Assembly (NCBI GenBank): GCA_003448685.1
Contig: DLXW01000361.1
Span: 18,436 to 37,458 of the forward strand
DNA length: 19,023 bases
Direction: 5' to 3'
From: Cyanothece sp. UBA12306
GTDB lineage: Bacteria; Cyanobacteriota; Cyanobacteriia; Cyanobacteriales; Microcystaceae
The position numbers and the translations under genes are program-made. Position 1 is the first letter of the stretch. Each line of letters begins with the position of its first letter. The notes beneath the pieces are model-generated. The model searched no databases. It was not told the DNA's origin and saw only the letters and a list, made by a program, of their open reading frames with translations. Shown here in pieces: positions 8,076 through 15,538 of the stretch.

Positions 8076-10325
8076 CTAGACTTGTTGCAGATAACGTTGA
8101 TTATAACGGTTGATTTTCATAGTATAGGGCTGAGCCTGGTTAGCTACTAAACCCAAGATTGGTAATTGGGCTGATTGCATTTCTTCTACAGCCTTTTTCA
8201 CCAAATCCTTGTTAGTTTTATCTAACCTTACGACTAATAGTAAACCATCGGTTTTGGCTGTTAAGAGTTTAGCATCTACCAAACCCAATAGGGGAGGAGC
8301 GTCAAAAATCACTAAATCAAATTTTTCTTGCCATTGTCTACTTAAGGTAGCAAATTTTTCACAGCTTAATGAAGCAGAGGGATTTGGCGATTTAGCAGTT
8401 CCCACTAACACATAGAGGTTTGGATTTAATGGAGAGATAGTAATTGCTTGGTCTGGAGCTAGATCCTGGTTCAAAATATCTTCTAAACTGTATTGATTAG
8501 AAGAGGTTAAACCTGGCTGGTGGTGAAGTTGAGGTAACCGGAGATCTCCATCTACTAATAATACCTTTTGCCCCATTTTCGCCGCCGCTTGAGCTAGATG
8601 GGCAGCTACTGTAGATTTACCTTCTTCGGGAATAGCAGAGCTAATAGTAAGGGATTTTATGGTTTGTTTTGGGTTAAGCAAAACAAGATTTGTTTGAAGA
8701 CCGAGGAAAGCCTCTAAAAAAAGAGAAAAATTAGGGTTGCTCCCAGGAAAATCAGTTTTGTTCTGGAGCAATTTCCGAGGAAGCTGGGGAATAGTTGCCA
8801 ATAGAGGTAGTCTTGTTTCTTGCTTCAGTTCCTCGGCATTATGAAAAGTGTCATCAAGTTTTTCGGCTAATAATCCTGCTCCCATCCCCAAGACAATACC
8901 CATAAAAGTCCCCAAAACAGAAAGTTTTAAAGGACCCGACACAGGTTCTTCAGGAGTCCTAATTTCTGAGACTAAACGCCAAGGGTAAATAGTTTTTGCT
9001 CTTTCGAGCTCAAGTTCCTGTTGAAAAACTAAGTAACTGGTCAAACTTTGATTGGCAATTTCTATTTTTCTTTGTAAGTCCACATATTCGCTAGTTAGTC
9101 GCGCCAATTGAGCAATTTCTTGGCGTATATCATTTTCTAATCCAATCAGCTCTTTTTGTCTAGCTCTTAGTTCTTCAAGTTGAGTTTCTGCTTTAAGTAG
9201 AGAACTGAGAATATCTTCACGAATAGTATTCGGAGAAGTCAAAGCAGTCAAATCAGTTAGACTTGTCTGGGGAATATTTCCTAAAATTGCCTGGGCTTCT
9301 TCTTCGATCAGTGGTACTAAATTGCGGCGTTGCTGGCGTAATTTTTTGATAGTCGGATTATCTTCAGTAAAACGAGTTGATTCTTCAGCTAGTTTGGTAT
9401 CTACTTCTCGAAGTTTTTCTAAGAGATTCATATAGCGGGGGGATTCACTCAAAGCAGTAAGATCGATTGCTTCTTGTTCCCCCATTGCCAATTGTTGTTG
9501 TAAATTGCGGTAACGAATTTCCTGTTCCTGAAGTAAGGATTGATTTTCTTGCTTTTTTTGAATTATATTAGTTAAATTGCTGCTGAGAATACGACTTTGG
9601 GATTGAGGATCAATAAAATTATGCTTCTTACGAAATCTTTCTAATTCTTTTTGTAAAGACGATACTTCCTGATCTAATTTAGGTAATTGGTCTTCAACAA
9701 ACTGTAATCCTTGAGTTTTTTTCATGCGGGGATCGTTGAGAGAATAGTCAAGATAAACCTTGGCTAATTCATTGAGAATAAAAGTTACTTTTCTGGGATC
9801 TATATCTTGATAACTAACAATAATAATGTTGGTATCTTTAGGGCGATTAATACTGAGTTGGTTTTCTATAAATGCTTGATACTCAACTTTTTCTTCTTCT
9901 GTTTCTGGGGGGAAAACTTTATTCAGCTTTTCCAAAACAGGAGCAATAATTTTGTAACTATAGAGGATTTGAATTTGGGTTAAAAAATAATTGTCGCTAT
10001 TAGTAGAAACTCCTAAGAAATTACCCAAAGATGAATTTATTCCCCCAGGTAAACCTCTATTGGAATCTCCAGGAGTGTCCACCAAAATTTGAAATGATTC
10101 TTCATATACTGGTGCCCTTGTAAAAGCATAAGAAACTGCACTTAAACTAACCGCCAAACTAATACTTCCGATGAGCCAAAATCGACGACGTAACCAGGGA
10201 ACAATTTGTGACACAGACAGAGAAATATCTTCTTCGTTTTGTTCTCTTAATTGAGACTGAATAGTTTGATTAACCTGAGGTTGAGGACTATTAACTGCCA
10301 AGGAATTATTAGGAAGATCTGTCAT
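8076..10325 (-). CDS. Wzc-type polysaccharide co-polymerase and BY-family tyrosine autokinase
   Basis: An inner-membrane regulator of polysaccharide polymerisation and export. The 749 residues contain a cytoplasmic N-terminus, a first membrane segment at about 50-68, and a long periplasmic Wzz-like part with coiled coil (about 215-440). The proline-rich TPEEPVSGP motif (about 456-464) precedes the second membrane segment (467-488). A cytoplasmic BY-kinase domain starts at about 558, with the Walker A region SAIPEEGKST, Walker A' LLVDGDLRLP and Walker B FDLVIFDAPP. The C-terminal tail has three tyrosines (734, 741, 745), the usual autophosphorylation zone, although this cluster is small compared with E. 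coli Wzc. Kinase and membrane parts are fused in one chain, as in proteobacterial Wzc. Together with the SLBB protein 15 bases downstream it forms a Wza-Wzc export pair; no Wzx or Wzy is in the window. Confidence 0.93.
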   Translation of the reverse strand: MTDLPNNSLAVNSPQPQVNQTIQSQLREQNEEDISLSVSQIVPWLRRRFWLIGSISLAVSLSAVSYAFTRAPVYEESFQILVDTPGDSNRGLPGGINSSLGNFLGVSTNSDNYFLTQIQILYSYKIIAPVLEKLNKVFPPETEEEKVEYQAFIENQLSINRPKDTNIIIVSYQDIDPRKVTFILNELAKVYLDYSLNDPRMKKTQGLQFVEDQLPKLDQEVSSLQKELERFRKKHNFIDPQSQSRILSSNLTNIIQKKQENQSLLQEQEIRYRNLQQQLAMGEQEAIDLTALSESPRYMNLLEKLREVDTKLAEESTRFTEDNPTIKKLRQQRRNLVPLIEEEAQAILGNIPQTSLTDLTALTSPNTIREDILSSLLKAETQLEELRARQKELIGLENDIRQEIAQLARLTSEYVDLQRKIEIANQSLTSYLVFQQELELERAKTIYPWRLVSEIRTPEEPVSGPLKLSVLGTFMGIVLGMGAGLLAEKLDDTFHNAEELKQETRLPLLATIPQLPRKLLQNKTDFPGSNPNFSLFLEAFLGLQTNLVLLNPKQTIKSLTISSAIPEEGKSTVAAHLAQAAAKMGQKVLLVDGDLRLPQLHHQPGLTSSNQYSLEDILNQDLAPDQAITISPLNPNLYVLVGTAKSPNPSASLSCEKFATLSRQWQEKFDLVIFDAPPLLGLVDAKLLTAKTDGLLLVVRLDKTNKDLVKKAVEEMQSAQLPILGLVANQAQPYTMKINRYNQRYLQQV

Positions 10326-10545
10326 ATTAATTGATGATTTGGGATTAAGGTTTTTTTCTATAAGTGATCAAAGTAAGGATCAATAATTTTTATATTTTCA
10401 ATCTAAGTATTTCTCCTTATAAATGATTTATGGTTTAACAATTATTAAATAAGTTATCTTTATGACTAATTGCTAATCCTCCCAGAATCTTAATATAGTA
10501 TAGGACAATGTTAATGCACAAAATAGTTCCTAAGGATTGCTTGGC
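10326..10545. promoter_or_regulatory. Divergent control region between the Wzc-type kinase and the barrel protein
   Basis: The 220 bases must hold promoters for the leftward export pair and the rightward barrel gene. A candidate rightward promoter is TTGCTA at 10470-10475 and TATAGT at 10494-10499, with 18 bases between. TAAGGA at 10531-10536 stands nine bases before the ATG at 10546 and is a fair ribosome binding site. No operator-like repeat was seen, and no leftward promoter with good spacing was found. Confidence 0.4.
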
Positions 10546-12639
10546 ATGTTTATCCACTTTTTCAGGCTTTGTCCCTTAATTATCGGAATTTTGGCGGTAT
10601 TTCATCCCATAGCGATCGCTGAACCTGTAGACAAAAATCAAGATTTAACTCTTCCCCATCTACTACCACCCCTTGCTCCTCCTAGTTCTCCTAAGTCTGT
10701 GTCAAAGACCGAATTAGACCCAGGATTTTCTAATATAGAAGAGACTCAATTATCCGCCCCCTGTTGTGACAACGATGTTCAGTACATCTTAACAGAAAGT
10801 TCTACCAAGTTTAATGAGGAAGGACTAAAGGATGACGAAATCGACTACAATAAAGTTCCGCCCAATATTTCTGAGGTCAATCAGGAAAACTTTTCCCTAA
10901 AAATTGATCAAAATTCAATATTAAAAAGCCCTTTACTTGAGTTACCTGGGGTAGCTTCAACTGCTAATCAACTTAAAGAAGGAGAAGTAATATTCAATTT
11001 TTATAACCGTCTTTATTTTATTCCTAATTCTGTAGATAGAAATGCCACTGCTGCTTATCCTAGTGGAGGATTTAGTTGGGGAATTACTGATTCTTTAGAA
11101 ATATCTCTACAGTTTCAAGTTGTTGATACTGGCCTACCTTATAGACAAGGAGATTTTAGAGTTAATACTATCTCTGATATCAATTCTGGTAGAGGAGAAG
11201 TAATGATAGAAGCACAACAAAAAATTTGGGAGAGTGAATCAAAAACAGAAGTTTTTGCTGGAATCTTTTCTGTGGATTTTGCTGATGCTAATTTCCGCTT
11301 TAGAGACATTAATACAGGGCAAATCTTAAGTCAAGATAACCGAACAACTGTGGTTCCCGCTTTAAAATTTCCCTTTACCGCAAAAGTTGCAGACAAGTGG
11401 CAATTTACTTTATCTCCAACTGCTATTTTTTATCCAGAATCTAGTGCTTTATTTTTCTTTCGCGCCCCCATTGAAAATCCAGGTTCTTTTGGGACAAATT
11501 TTGGTTTTACTGGAGCTATTTCCTATGAATTTAACGAAAGAACGGTCATTTGGGCAGATGGCTTTGCTCCCTTCACTGGTAATAATAGTATTAATCGAGA
11601 CTCTGGGAGAACTACTCAGGTAGTTGCTTATAATACGGGAATACGTTATTTAGTCAATCCTCGACTATCTTTAGATGTTTTTGCTACTAATACTTTAGGA
11701 CAAACAGGGGCATTAGCTTTGACCGCTGATCCAGATTTTATGGCCTTGGGAGTTGGGCTAAATTTTATGCCTAATTTTATAGGTGGTAACCGGAAATATC
11801 CTGATAGTTTTAATCCTGAATTTGTGGGCAAAGACTCAGTAATTCGGGGTTATGGTTTGGGATTAATGGAAAGAACTAACCTAAATAGTGAAAAGTTTAA
11901 TTTCACTGTTTTAGGCGGAGGAAATGGGATTTTAAGCAATCTTAGTTATAGTTTTGTCAAAGATTTAGAATTAGGAGTTTATCTAGATTATGTCTTCAGC
12001 AGTATTGACGAATCTGAACAAGGTATCAGTGGTAAAGTAAGATTACTTAATCAAGCAGAAAATGCTCCGGTTACCTTCAGTTTGGGCGTAACATTAGGCC
12101 AAACTAACGAGCCTTTTGTTAATTTTAATACGGATAATCGAAATACATATAATGAAAGGGGACTAGACCGCACTGTTCCTTCGGTATTTGAAACTGATCA
12201 ATTATTTGAAGGAAGGTTAAAAATATTTACTTTTTCTGCACCTGTAAACTACGAATTTGATAGTGGGGCTGCTTTATGGTTAACTCCTATTATAGGCTAT
12301 GTACAACGTCAAGGAACCCAAATTGCTGGCTTTAATGCGGGGGGATTATTACCTCTAACTTCTGATTTTAGTCTACTTGGAGAAGTTGGTTATAATTTTT
12401 CAGGCGATGGTAATGCTTTTATTGGCGAAAGCTTACAAGATGCAACTCCTTGGAATATTGCTGTTCGTTGGAATTGGAACCCTTTGAGTGCTTTGGGTCT
12501 TTATCGAAAGGATGATAAAATTAGACCACATTTAGAATTGTATGTTACTAATCGAGTTGGATTCACTCCTTGGTTACAAATGCGTGTTAGAGATGATAAT
12601 AATCCTACTGTTGGCGCAGGAATATTTATTCCCTTTTAA
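10546..12639 (+). CDS. Predicted outer-membrane beta-barrel protein, function unknown
   Basis: A 697-residue secreted protein I cannot assign to a named family. It has a signal peptide (MFIHFFRL..., hydrophobic to about residue 22, cleavage near AIA). A low-complexity Pro/Ser-rich linker follows (about 25-130, with PHLLPPLAPPSSPKS). From about 145 to the end there are many alternating short strands rich in aromatic and polar residues, such as VIFNFYNRLYFIPNS, SLEISLQFQVVDTG, FTLSPTAIFYP and TAIISYEF-type segments. The C-terminal residue is Phe in AGIFIPF, the usual signal for outer-membrane barrel insertion. The strand pattern suggests two consecutive barrel-like or repeated halves. TTG at 10537 gives three extra residues; ATG at 10546 with TAAGGA upstream is preferred. 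It is divergent from the Wzc/Wza pair, so a role in the outer-membrane step of polysaccharide export is possible, but this is inference from position only. Confidence 0.8.
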   Translation: MFIHFFRLCPLIIGILAVFHPIAIAEPVDKNQDLTLPHLLPPLAPPSSPKSVSKTELDPGFSNIEETQLSAPCCDNDVQYILTESSTKFNEEGLKDDEIDYNKVPPNISEVNQENFSLKIDQNSILKSPLLELPGVASTANQLKEGEVIFNFYNRLYFIPNSVDRNATAAYPSGGFSWGITDSLEISLQFQVVDTGLPYRQGDFRVNTISDINSGRGEVMIEAQQKIWESESKTEVFAGIFSVDFADANFRFRDINTGQILSQDNRTTVVPALKFPFTAKVADKWQFTLSPTAIFYPESSALFFFRAPIENPGSFGTNFGFTGAISYEFNERTVIWADGFAPFTGNNSINRDSGRTTQVVAYNTGIRYLVNPRLSLDVFATNTLGQTGALALTADPDFMALGVGLNFMPNFIGGNRKYPDSFNPEFVGKDSVIRGYGLGLMERTNLNSEKFNFTVLGGGNGILSNLSYSFVKDLELGVYLDYVFSSIDESEQGISGKVRLLNQAENAPVTFSLGVTLGQTNEPFVNFNTDNRNTYNERGLDRTVPSVFETDQLFEGRLKIFTFSAPVNYEFDSGAALWLTPIIGYVQRQGTQIAGFNAGGLLPLTSDFSLLGEVGYNFSGDGNAFIGESLQDATPWNIAVRWNWNPLSALGLYRKDDKIRPHLELYVTNRVGFTPWLQMRVRDDNNPTVGAGIFIPF

Positions 12640-12843
12640 ACTATGCTAAGCTGTTCATCATTTAAAATTGGTCGTTGAGATTGCATGGGAGCAGGGGGTG
12701 GGGGAGCTTCGGAGAAAGAGTTTGATAGTTTTTACTAAAAACTTAAATACCCAGTTTAAATGCACAACAGCTTAAGGAACAAATTAATAATAGTGATTGT
12801 CAAAAAAATATATTGATTGCTAAAAATTGAGGAAAAATAAAAA
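12640..12843. other. Intergenic region with a G-rich tract
   Basis: The 204 bases between the barrel gene and the SLH gene hold no reading frame of note. A strongly G-rich run (about 12684-12710, GGGAGCAGGGGGTGGGGGAG) is the mirror of the C/T tract near 5712. No terminator hairpin for the barrel gene was recognised. GAGG lies about 13 bases before the SLH ATG, a rather long ribosome-binding-site spacing. Confidence 0.35.
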
Positions 12844-13518
12844 ATGTTGTCTAAAAAGTTATCAATAATCACAATTGCTACAACAATTTGGATGGGCTTA
12901 ACTTCAGTTAGTTTAGCGGAAAAGTTTACTGATATTAAAGATAATCCCTATCAAAAAGAAATTGAAAAAGCTGCTCAAATATTGATTGTTTCAGGTTTTC
13001 GTGATCAAACTTTTCGCCCTCAAGATTCAGTTACCCGAGAACAAGCAATTTCTATGATCATTGATGGTTTGAAGACCTTAACTGCCATTAATGTTAATGA
13101 AAAACCGACTCGTCGAGTTAGACCTTTTCTGGATGTAGAAGCATCGCGCTGGAGTGCTTCCAAAATTAATTGGGCTCAGTGGAATATTGTTCCAGAAGGC
13201 ACTGCTACAGGAAATTTTAGACCGACTGATTATGTTACGAGAGCAGAATTACTCTCTTTTCTTCGTCGTTCAGCCGAAGTTCTTAAGGCAAAATTAGGCA
13301 GAGAAACTATTCTCAATGCTAATAAAACCCCGATGAAATTTTCCGATGTTTCAGGATATAATCAACAGCTAACTTTGCAAATGTCTGCCTATTGTGGAAT
13401 AGCTTCTCCACTTAATGAAAAGGGTAACAAGTTCGCTCCTAATCAACCAGCTAAAAGGGACTATACTGCTGCTGCTATTCTAAGAACTATAAATTGTGTT
13501 CAAAACGATCAAAATTGA
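12844..13518 (+). CDS. Small secreted protein with three S-layer homology (SLH) domains
   Basis: A 224-residue envelope protein made almost only of SLH units behind a signal peptide (MLSKKLSIITIATTIWMGL, cleavage near LAE at about 24-26). SLH1 spans about 27-76 (FTDIKDNPYQKEIEKAAQ, GFRDQTFRPQDSVTREQA), SLH2 about 95-145 (FLDVEASRWSASKINWA, GNFRPTDYVTRAEL) and SLH3 about 166-215 (FSDVSGYN, NKFAPNQPAKRDYTAAAI). SLH domains bind pyruvylated or other cell-wall polysaccharide, so the protein probably sits in the periplasm against peptidoglycan. It lacks the beta-barrel part of SLH-OprB porins, so it may be an adaptor or peptidoglycan anchor. It follows the barrel gene after 204 bases on the same strand. 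Its stop codon (13516-13518) lies six bases before the terminal hairpin of an IS remnant, so the native 3' end may have been altered by that insertion. Confidence 0.9.
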   Translation: MLSKKLSIITIATTIWMGLTSVSLAEKFTDIKDNPYQKEIEKAAQILIVSGFRDQTFRPQDSVTREQAISMIIDGLKTLTAINVNEKPTRRVRPFLDVEASRWSASKINWAQWNIVPEGTATGNFRPTDYVTRAELLSFLRRSAEVLKAKLGRETILNANKTPMKFSDVSGYNQQLTLQMSAYCGIASPLNEKGNKFAPNQPAKRDYTAAAILRTINCVQNDQN

Positions 13519-13800
13519 CATACTCCCCCGTTAAACTACGTTGTAACGGGGGATTCTTTCCGTATCACTACTAGAAATTCCTTGCTCAACGAGACGACTT
13601 AAATTCTCAATGTCTCCATTGAAAACCCAGGGGTCGGACTCTCCCAAGGCGTTTGGGTACGCCAGTTGCTCTACTTGGGGAGACCCCAAGACCGCACTGG
13701 CTCCGGTTTCTGTATGCCCTACAGTACCGTTGAGATGCTCTCCCAAGTATCTTTCCCTTAAAATGTAAAATGTGGCGGGGGGATTAGGGGCGACATTCTA
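13514..13800 (-). mobile_element. Right-end remnant of an IS200/IS605-type (TnpB) element
   Basis: On the minus strand a 71-codon frame (TTG start 13746 to the stop at 13531-13533) runs into a perfect hairpin (CCCCCGTTA at 13525-13533, TAACGGGGG at 13544-13552), and the frame's TAA is part of that stem. Downstream, the minus strand reads GAGTATGTCAA, which matches the kind of right-end terminus seen in cyanobacterial TnpB elements. The frame looks like the shadow tail of a TnpB gene and its overlapping guide-RNA region (GHTETGASA, PWVFNGDIENLSRLVEQGI), not a folded protein. The tnpB body and left end are absent. The upstream limit near 13750-13800 is uncertain. The hairpin may now act as the terminator of the SLH gene. 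Confidence 0.5.
13525..13552. repeat. Nine-base-pair GC-rich terminal hairpin
   Basis: Perfect inverted repeats at 13525-13533 and 13544-13552 with a ten-base loop, starting six bases after the SLH stop codon. On the minus strand it is the subterminal right-end hairpin of the IS remnant; on the plus strand it would fold in the 3' UTR of the SLH transcript. Confidence 0.7.
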
Positions 13801-13822
13801 GGTAACTTCTATTTTGCCTCTG

Positions 13823-13852
13823 TTGATGGCTAACTCATAAATTAGCCATCAA
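13823..13852 (-). terminator. Perfect 11-bp hairpin after the Nitr_red_assoc gene
   Basis: TTGATGGCTAA (13823-13833) and TTAGCCATCAA (13842-13852) pair fully around an eight-base loop. The hairpin begins one base past the stop codon of the leftward gene (13854-13856). In the leftward direction no U-run follows, so it may stabilise the 3' end or act as a weak terminator. Confidence 0.5.
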
Positions 13853-13853
13853 T

Positions 13854-14306
13854 TTAAGTTAATTCAAATTCTTGTAAAGCAGGGTAAAAATTACGATTCT
13901 CATGACTAGGGCGACTCAATTTAATTAAAGCAAACCGTTGAGATGGCCTTAAATTAGCCCATTGTTCAGAACCAATAAACACATTAAATTCTTTGGCTTT
14001 GTCTTGAACCTCTTTGGGGATATTTTGTCCATCTAACCAAGGAGGATGGGGATCAATTTCTAATTCACTAGCAGGACTTCCGGTTTTTTGAGTAATTAAA
14101 GTTTGTAAAAATTCACGATAAATTCTACTTTCTTCTGGGGTACTACAAGCCATGGAGATTAGCACTTGGCGTTCTTGTGGAGTAAACTGATTCCAATGGG
14201 AGAGTTTGAGTTTAACCCCACAGGTATCAAGTTTAAGACGTACCTGCATGGGAATACAATGGAGAGACTCCACAAAATCCGCTTCAAATTTAAAAAAATG
14301 ACTCAT
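13854..14306 (-). CDS. Nitrate reductase-associated protein (Nitr_red_assoc family)
   Basis: A 150-residue soluble protein of a small, mostly cyanobacterial family named for its association with nitrate reductase genes; its molecular role is not established. The diagnostic N-terminus is present: FFKFEADFVESLHCIPM, then VRLKLDTCGVKLKL and WNQFTPQERQVL. The C-terminal half has WANLRPSQRFALIKLSRPSHE. Two cysteines fall inside this conserved N-terminal segment. The ATG at 14306 is chosen over a TTG at 14321, because the family begins directly with the FF(K/Q)FE strand and AGG lies just upstream. It is divergent from the 347-residue protein gene at 14394. No nitrate assimilation gene (narB, nirA, nrt) is in the window, so the link to nitrate here is family knowledge only. 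Confidence 0.8.
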   Translation of the reverse strand: MSHFFKFEADFVESLHCIPMQVRLKLDTCGVKLKLSHWNQFTPQERQVLISMACSTPEESRIYREFLQTLITQKTGSPASELEIDPHPPWLDGQNIPKEVQDKAKEFNVFIGSEQWANLRPSQRFALIKLSRPSHENRNFYPALQEFELT

Positions 14307-14393
14307 TTTGCCTAACCTCAAACCGATGATATGATTAATAATTCCACCAACAGCCCATTGATCACTGATCCTTAGCTCCCCATAATAACCGAC
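14307..14393. promoter_or_regulatory. Short divergent promoter region
   Basis: Eighty-seven bases separate the ATG codons of the Nitr_red_assoc gene (-) and the 347-residue protein gene (+), so both promoters must be here or overlap the genes. No strong -10/-35 pair or NtcA-type GTA-N8-TAC site was recognised. Confidence 0.3.
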
Positions 14394-15437
14394 ATGACTG
14401 ATGTTCCTCCTTCACCTGATGATATTATTGATGCTCTCGAAACTCCTGTAGACTTTAATTTTCAGCTACCAGATCCCGAAGATGAAGCCATTCAAGAAGT
14501 GGACTTTCAGCAGAAACTCGATGCTGTGTGGAAAGTTTGCGATCGCTTTGATCTACAAACAGATATTTGGCGCGGGCGAATTTTACGGGCAATTCGCGAT
14601 CGCGAAAAGAAGGGGGGAGACGGCAGAGGGACAGGGTTCCTCAATTGGCTAAAACAACGGGAAATCACAAAAAGTCAAGCCTATGCCCTGATTCAATTGG
14701 CTAATAGCGCCGATACTCTTTTAGCAGAAGGACAGTTAGACCCCGATTCTATTAATAATTTTAGCAAACGGGCCTTTGTTGAAACCGCTAAATCTGATCC
14801 CGAAGTCCAAAAGTTAGTCAGTGAAGCAGCCCAAAACGGCGATCGCATTACTCGACGGGAAGTGAAACAACTTTCCGATGAATGGACGGCGATGAGTTCG
14901 CAATTAATTCCCCCAGAAGTTAAGGAAAAAGCAGAAGATGGCAGTTTACCAGCCCGCCATTTAGCCCCTTTAGTTAAAGAAATGGAAAAGTTACCCGATG
15001 TTCACATTGATACTCTGCAAAAGGAGATGGTGGAAAACCCCGATGTGGAGACGGTGAAACTTTTGACCACAGAAGCCCGAAATCTGGCGAAATATCTCGA
15101 TGCAGCAGCCCAGGTACAAACTCTCAAAAATCGTCCCCTAGACCTAGAAATGGCTTTAGAAGAGGCGTTACGTTTAGATTGTTTGAATACGACAGCCGAT
15201 CTGGTTAAACAGGCTACTCAACTTGAGCAAGCTGTGGCTAAACTTTATACTACCTGGAAACGATTAGGAAATCTTGCCGATCGCCTCTATGTGGATACGG
15301 GGGCCAGTAATCCTAATTTGCGATCGATGTTAACTTGTCTTGAGTCCCTCAGTAGTGAAGTGATTGAGGTACAACTTGATGAAGCAGGGGAAAAAAGTGT
15401 ACGGTTGCGGATTTTAAATGATGATCAAAATAGCTAA
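14394..15437 (+). CDS. Conserved-looking helical protein with a possible ParB/KorB-like HTH segment, function unknown
   Basis: I do not recognise this 347-residue protein by name. It is acidic at the N-terminus (PSPDDIIDALETPVDF, PDPEDEAIQEVDF) and then almost wholly helical. A segment at about 78-110 (GFLNWLKQREITKSQAYALIQLANSADTLL) reads like a helix-turn-helix of the ParB/KorB or phage DUF3102 kind: 'a rule on a short list, then S-x-A-Y-x-L-I-x-L-A'. The ParB nuclease-like domain is absent. The C-terminal half has repeated heptad-like helices (EMEKLPDVHIDTLQKEM, LEQAVAKLYTTWKRLGNLADRLY) that could mediate oligomerisation. It carries three HIP1 octamers (14539, 14596, 14839) and is visibly more GC-rich than hemW or the GT4 gene, which speaks for a long-resident core gene. 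DNA binding is a hypothesis only. Confidence 0.75.
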   Translation: MTDVPPSPDDIIDALETPVDFNFQLPDPEDEAIQEVDFQQKLDAVWKVCDRFDLQTDIWRGRILRAIRDREKKGGDGRGTGFLNWLKQREITKSQAYALIQLANSADTLLAEGQLDPDSINNFSKRAFVETAKSDPEVQKLVSEAAQNGDRITRREVKQLSDEWTAMSSQLIPPEVKEKAEDGSLPARHLAPLVKEMEKLPDVHIDTLQKEMVENPDVETVKLLTTEARNLAKYLDAAAQVQTLKNRPLDLEMALEEALRLDCLNTTADLVKQATQLEQAVAKLYTTWKRLGNLADRLYVDTGASNPNLRSMLTCLESLSSEVIEVQLDEAGEKSVRLRILNDDQNS

Positions 15438-15502
15438 TTTATTCTTGGTTTAGGATGCACATTTAAACTTAGAAGTCAAAGAAAGTAGCTGATATTTAAG
15501 TT

Positions 15503-15523
15503 CTCCTTACTAGAAGTAAGGAG
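15503..15523. terminator. Perfect 8-bp hairpin between convergent genes
   Basis: CTCCTTAC (15503-15510) and GTAAGGAG (15516-15523) pair around TAGAA in the 101-base space between the 347-residue protein gene and hemW, 15 bases past the hemW stop. It may terminate either transcript, although no T-run follows on the plus strand. Its minus-strand context GAATCTCC resembles the GAATCCCC that precedes the IS remnant hairpin at 13525-13552, so an IS200/IS605 end relic is an alternative. Confidence 0.45.
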
Positions 15524-15538
15524 ATTCATCATGTCACT

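Noticed and set aside
10537..10545. TTG start adding three residues to the barrel protein
   Set aside because: TAAGGA sits at proper distance from the ATG at 10546 and overlaps the region just before the TTG, so the ATG is favoured.
13531..13746. A 71-codon minus-strand frame that could be annotated as a small protein
   Set aside because: It begins at TTG, has no ribosome binding site, runs into the IS-end hairpin and reads like a TnpB-tail/right-end shadow, so it was reported as an element remnant and not as a gene.
1695..14846. GCGATCGC palindromes as operators
   Set aside because: About eleven copies lie mostly inside genes; this is the HIP1 octamer, widespread in cyanobacterial genomes, and not gene-specific regulation.
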